Assembly: GCA_031285415.1 (NCBI GenBank)
Contig: JAITWF010000101.1
Location: 1 to 13,183 of the forward strand
DNA: 13,183 nt
Reading direction: 5' to 3'
DNA from: Deferribacteraceae bacterium
GTDB lineage: Bacteria; Chrysiogenota; Deferribacteres; Deferribacterales; JAISNW01
The notes beneath the pieces were generated by a model. It was given only the letters and a program-made list of their open reading frames with translations, was not told the origin of the DNA and ran no database searches. The position numbers and the translations under genes are program-made. The stretch's first letter is position 1. Each line of letters opens with the position of its first letter. Below, one piece after another: positions 12,958 to 13,183 of this stretch.

Positions 12958-12986
12958 TTGTTTTTTTTCTACACAGTAGGTATTTT
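12958..12986 (+). promoter_or_regulatory. Promoter of the DinG-like helicase gene
   Basis: TTGTTT (12958-12963) and TATTTT (12981-12986) are 17 bases apart. The -10 ends nine bases before the ATG at 12995, so transcription would start almost at the start codon. Confidence 0.5.
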
Positions 12987-12994
12987 ATCAGACC

Positions 12995-13183
12995 ATGATA
13001 GATAACTATTTTTTAGAACCAGATATGTTGCCGAGCGTTTTAGAGGGGTATCACCCTCGCTCCACCCAGATTAAGGCGGCGAATCTTATCAACGATTCCC
13101 TCGAGAGCTACTCCAACGTAGTGATCGAGGCTCCCACCGGCTGTGGCAAGACGATGGCGTACCTTATCCCTGCCTACGAGCAG
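12995..13183 (+). CDS. DinG/XPD-type ATP-dependent helicase, N-terminal part (cut by window edge)
   Basis: The frame is open for 63 codons to the right edge. It shows 'GYHPRSTQIKAANLI', the Q-motif region of DinG/Rad3-type superfamily 2 helicases, then 'VVIEAPTGCGKTMAYLIPA', which is motif I (Walker A, GCGKT) with its DinG-like flanks. Such enzymes unwind DNA 5' to 3' in repair and R-loop removal, and many carry an iron-sulfur cluster, but that part is outside the window. No Shine-Dalgarno precedes the ATG at 12995; AGTAGG is 14 bases away. An in-frame ATG ten codons later is possible. The call is good at family level (DinG versus another XPD-like member is uncertain). Confidence 0.85.
   Translation, partial: MIDNYFLEPDMLPSVLEGYHPRSTQIKAANLINDSLESYSNVVIEAPTGCGKTMAYLIPAYEQ

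Overview
The window suggests a Gram-negative bacterium. Two TolC-type outer-membrane proteins, a signal-peptide-bearing porin, a MucB/RseB-like periplasmic protein and an HtrA protease all imply an outer membrane and periplasm. The block nif3-like / C4 zinc-ribbon coiled coil / RNase HI, together with the mid-GC base composition, recalls Deferribacterota or neighbouring deltaproteobacterial lineages. That placement is an impression from gene content, not a database match.

Layout. (1) 1-2745, minus strand: the N-terminal part of a TolC-family gene cut by the left edge, a 276 bp gap with a terminator and two palindromes, a complete TolC-family gene, and a MarR regulator 23 bp upstream of it. 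The MarR promoter carries an inverted repeat between -35 and -10, the expected place for autorepression. (2) 2746-4295: a 92 bp palindromic (MITE/REP-like) element, then a REC-linker-GGDEF diguanylate cyclase on the minus strand. (3) 4314-7519, plus strand: a tightly overlapping envelope-stress operon of ECF sigma factor, zinc-type anti-sigma factor, MucB/RseB-like protein and HtrA protease. The HtrA gene has an in-frame TAG inside its second PDZ domain, and 38 further codons that look like PDZ sequence follow it. (4) 7528-7660: two copies of a dispersed hairpin repeat in opposite orientation; the second forms a terminator. (5) 7693-10161, plus strand: a CAT-anticodon tRNA with a strong promoter, then nif3-like, zinc-ribbon and RNase HI genes that seem to lack another promoter. 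A third copy of the hairpin repeat lies inside this unit.

(6) 10166-11194, minus strand: a HigBA-type toxin-antitoxin pair preceded by an AbrB/MazE-like antitoxin gene with no toxin of its own. This patch looks more AT-rich than its neighbours, and its two promoters share TGTTAT half-sites. (7) 11235-12714: repeats, a strong terminator and a minus-strand porin with a long leader. (8) 12958-13183, plus strand: promoter and first 63 codons of a DinG-type helicase, possibly on a leaderless mRNA.

How the parts relate: the sigma operon is a self-contained envelope-stress circuit (sigma factor, membrane anti-sigma, periplasmic sensor, effector protease). The MarR-TolC pair is a regulated efflux outlet. 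The toxin-antitoxin patch looks like an acquired insert between housekeeping genes. No CRISPR array, insertion sequence or phage gene was seen. The most unusual points are the interrupted HtrA gene, the covarying hairpin repeat, and the antitoxin-toxin-antitoxin arrangement with related operators.
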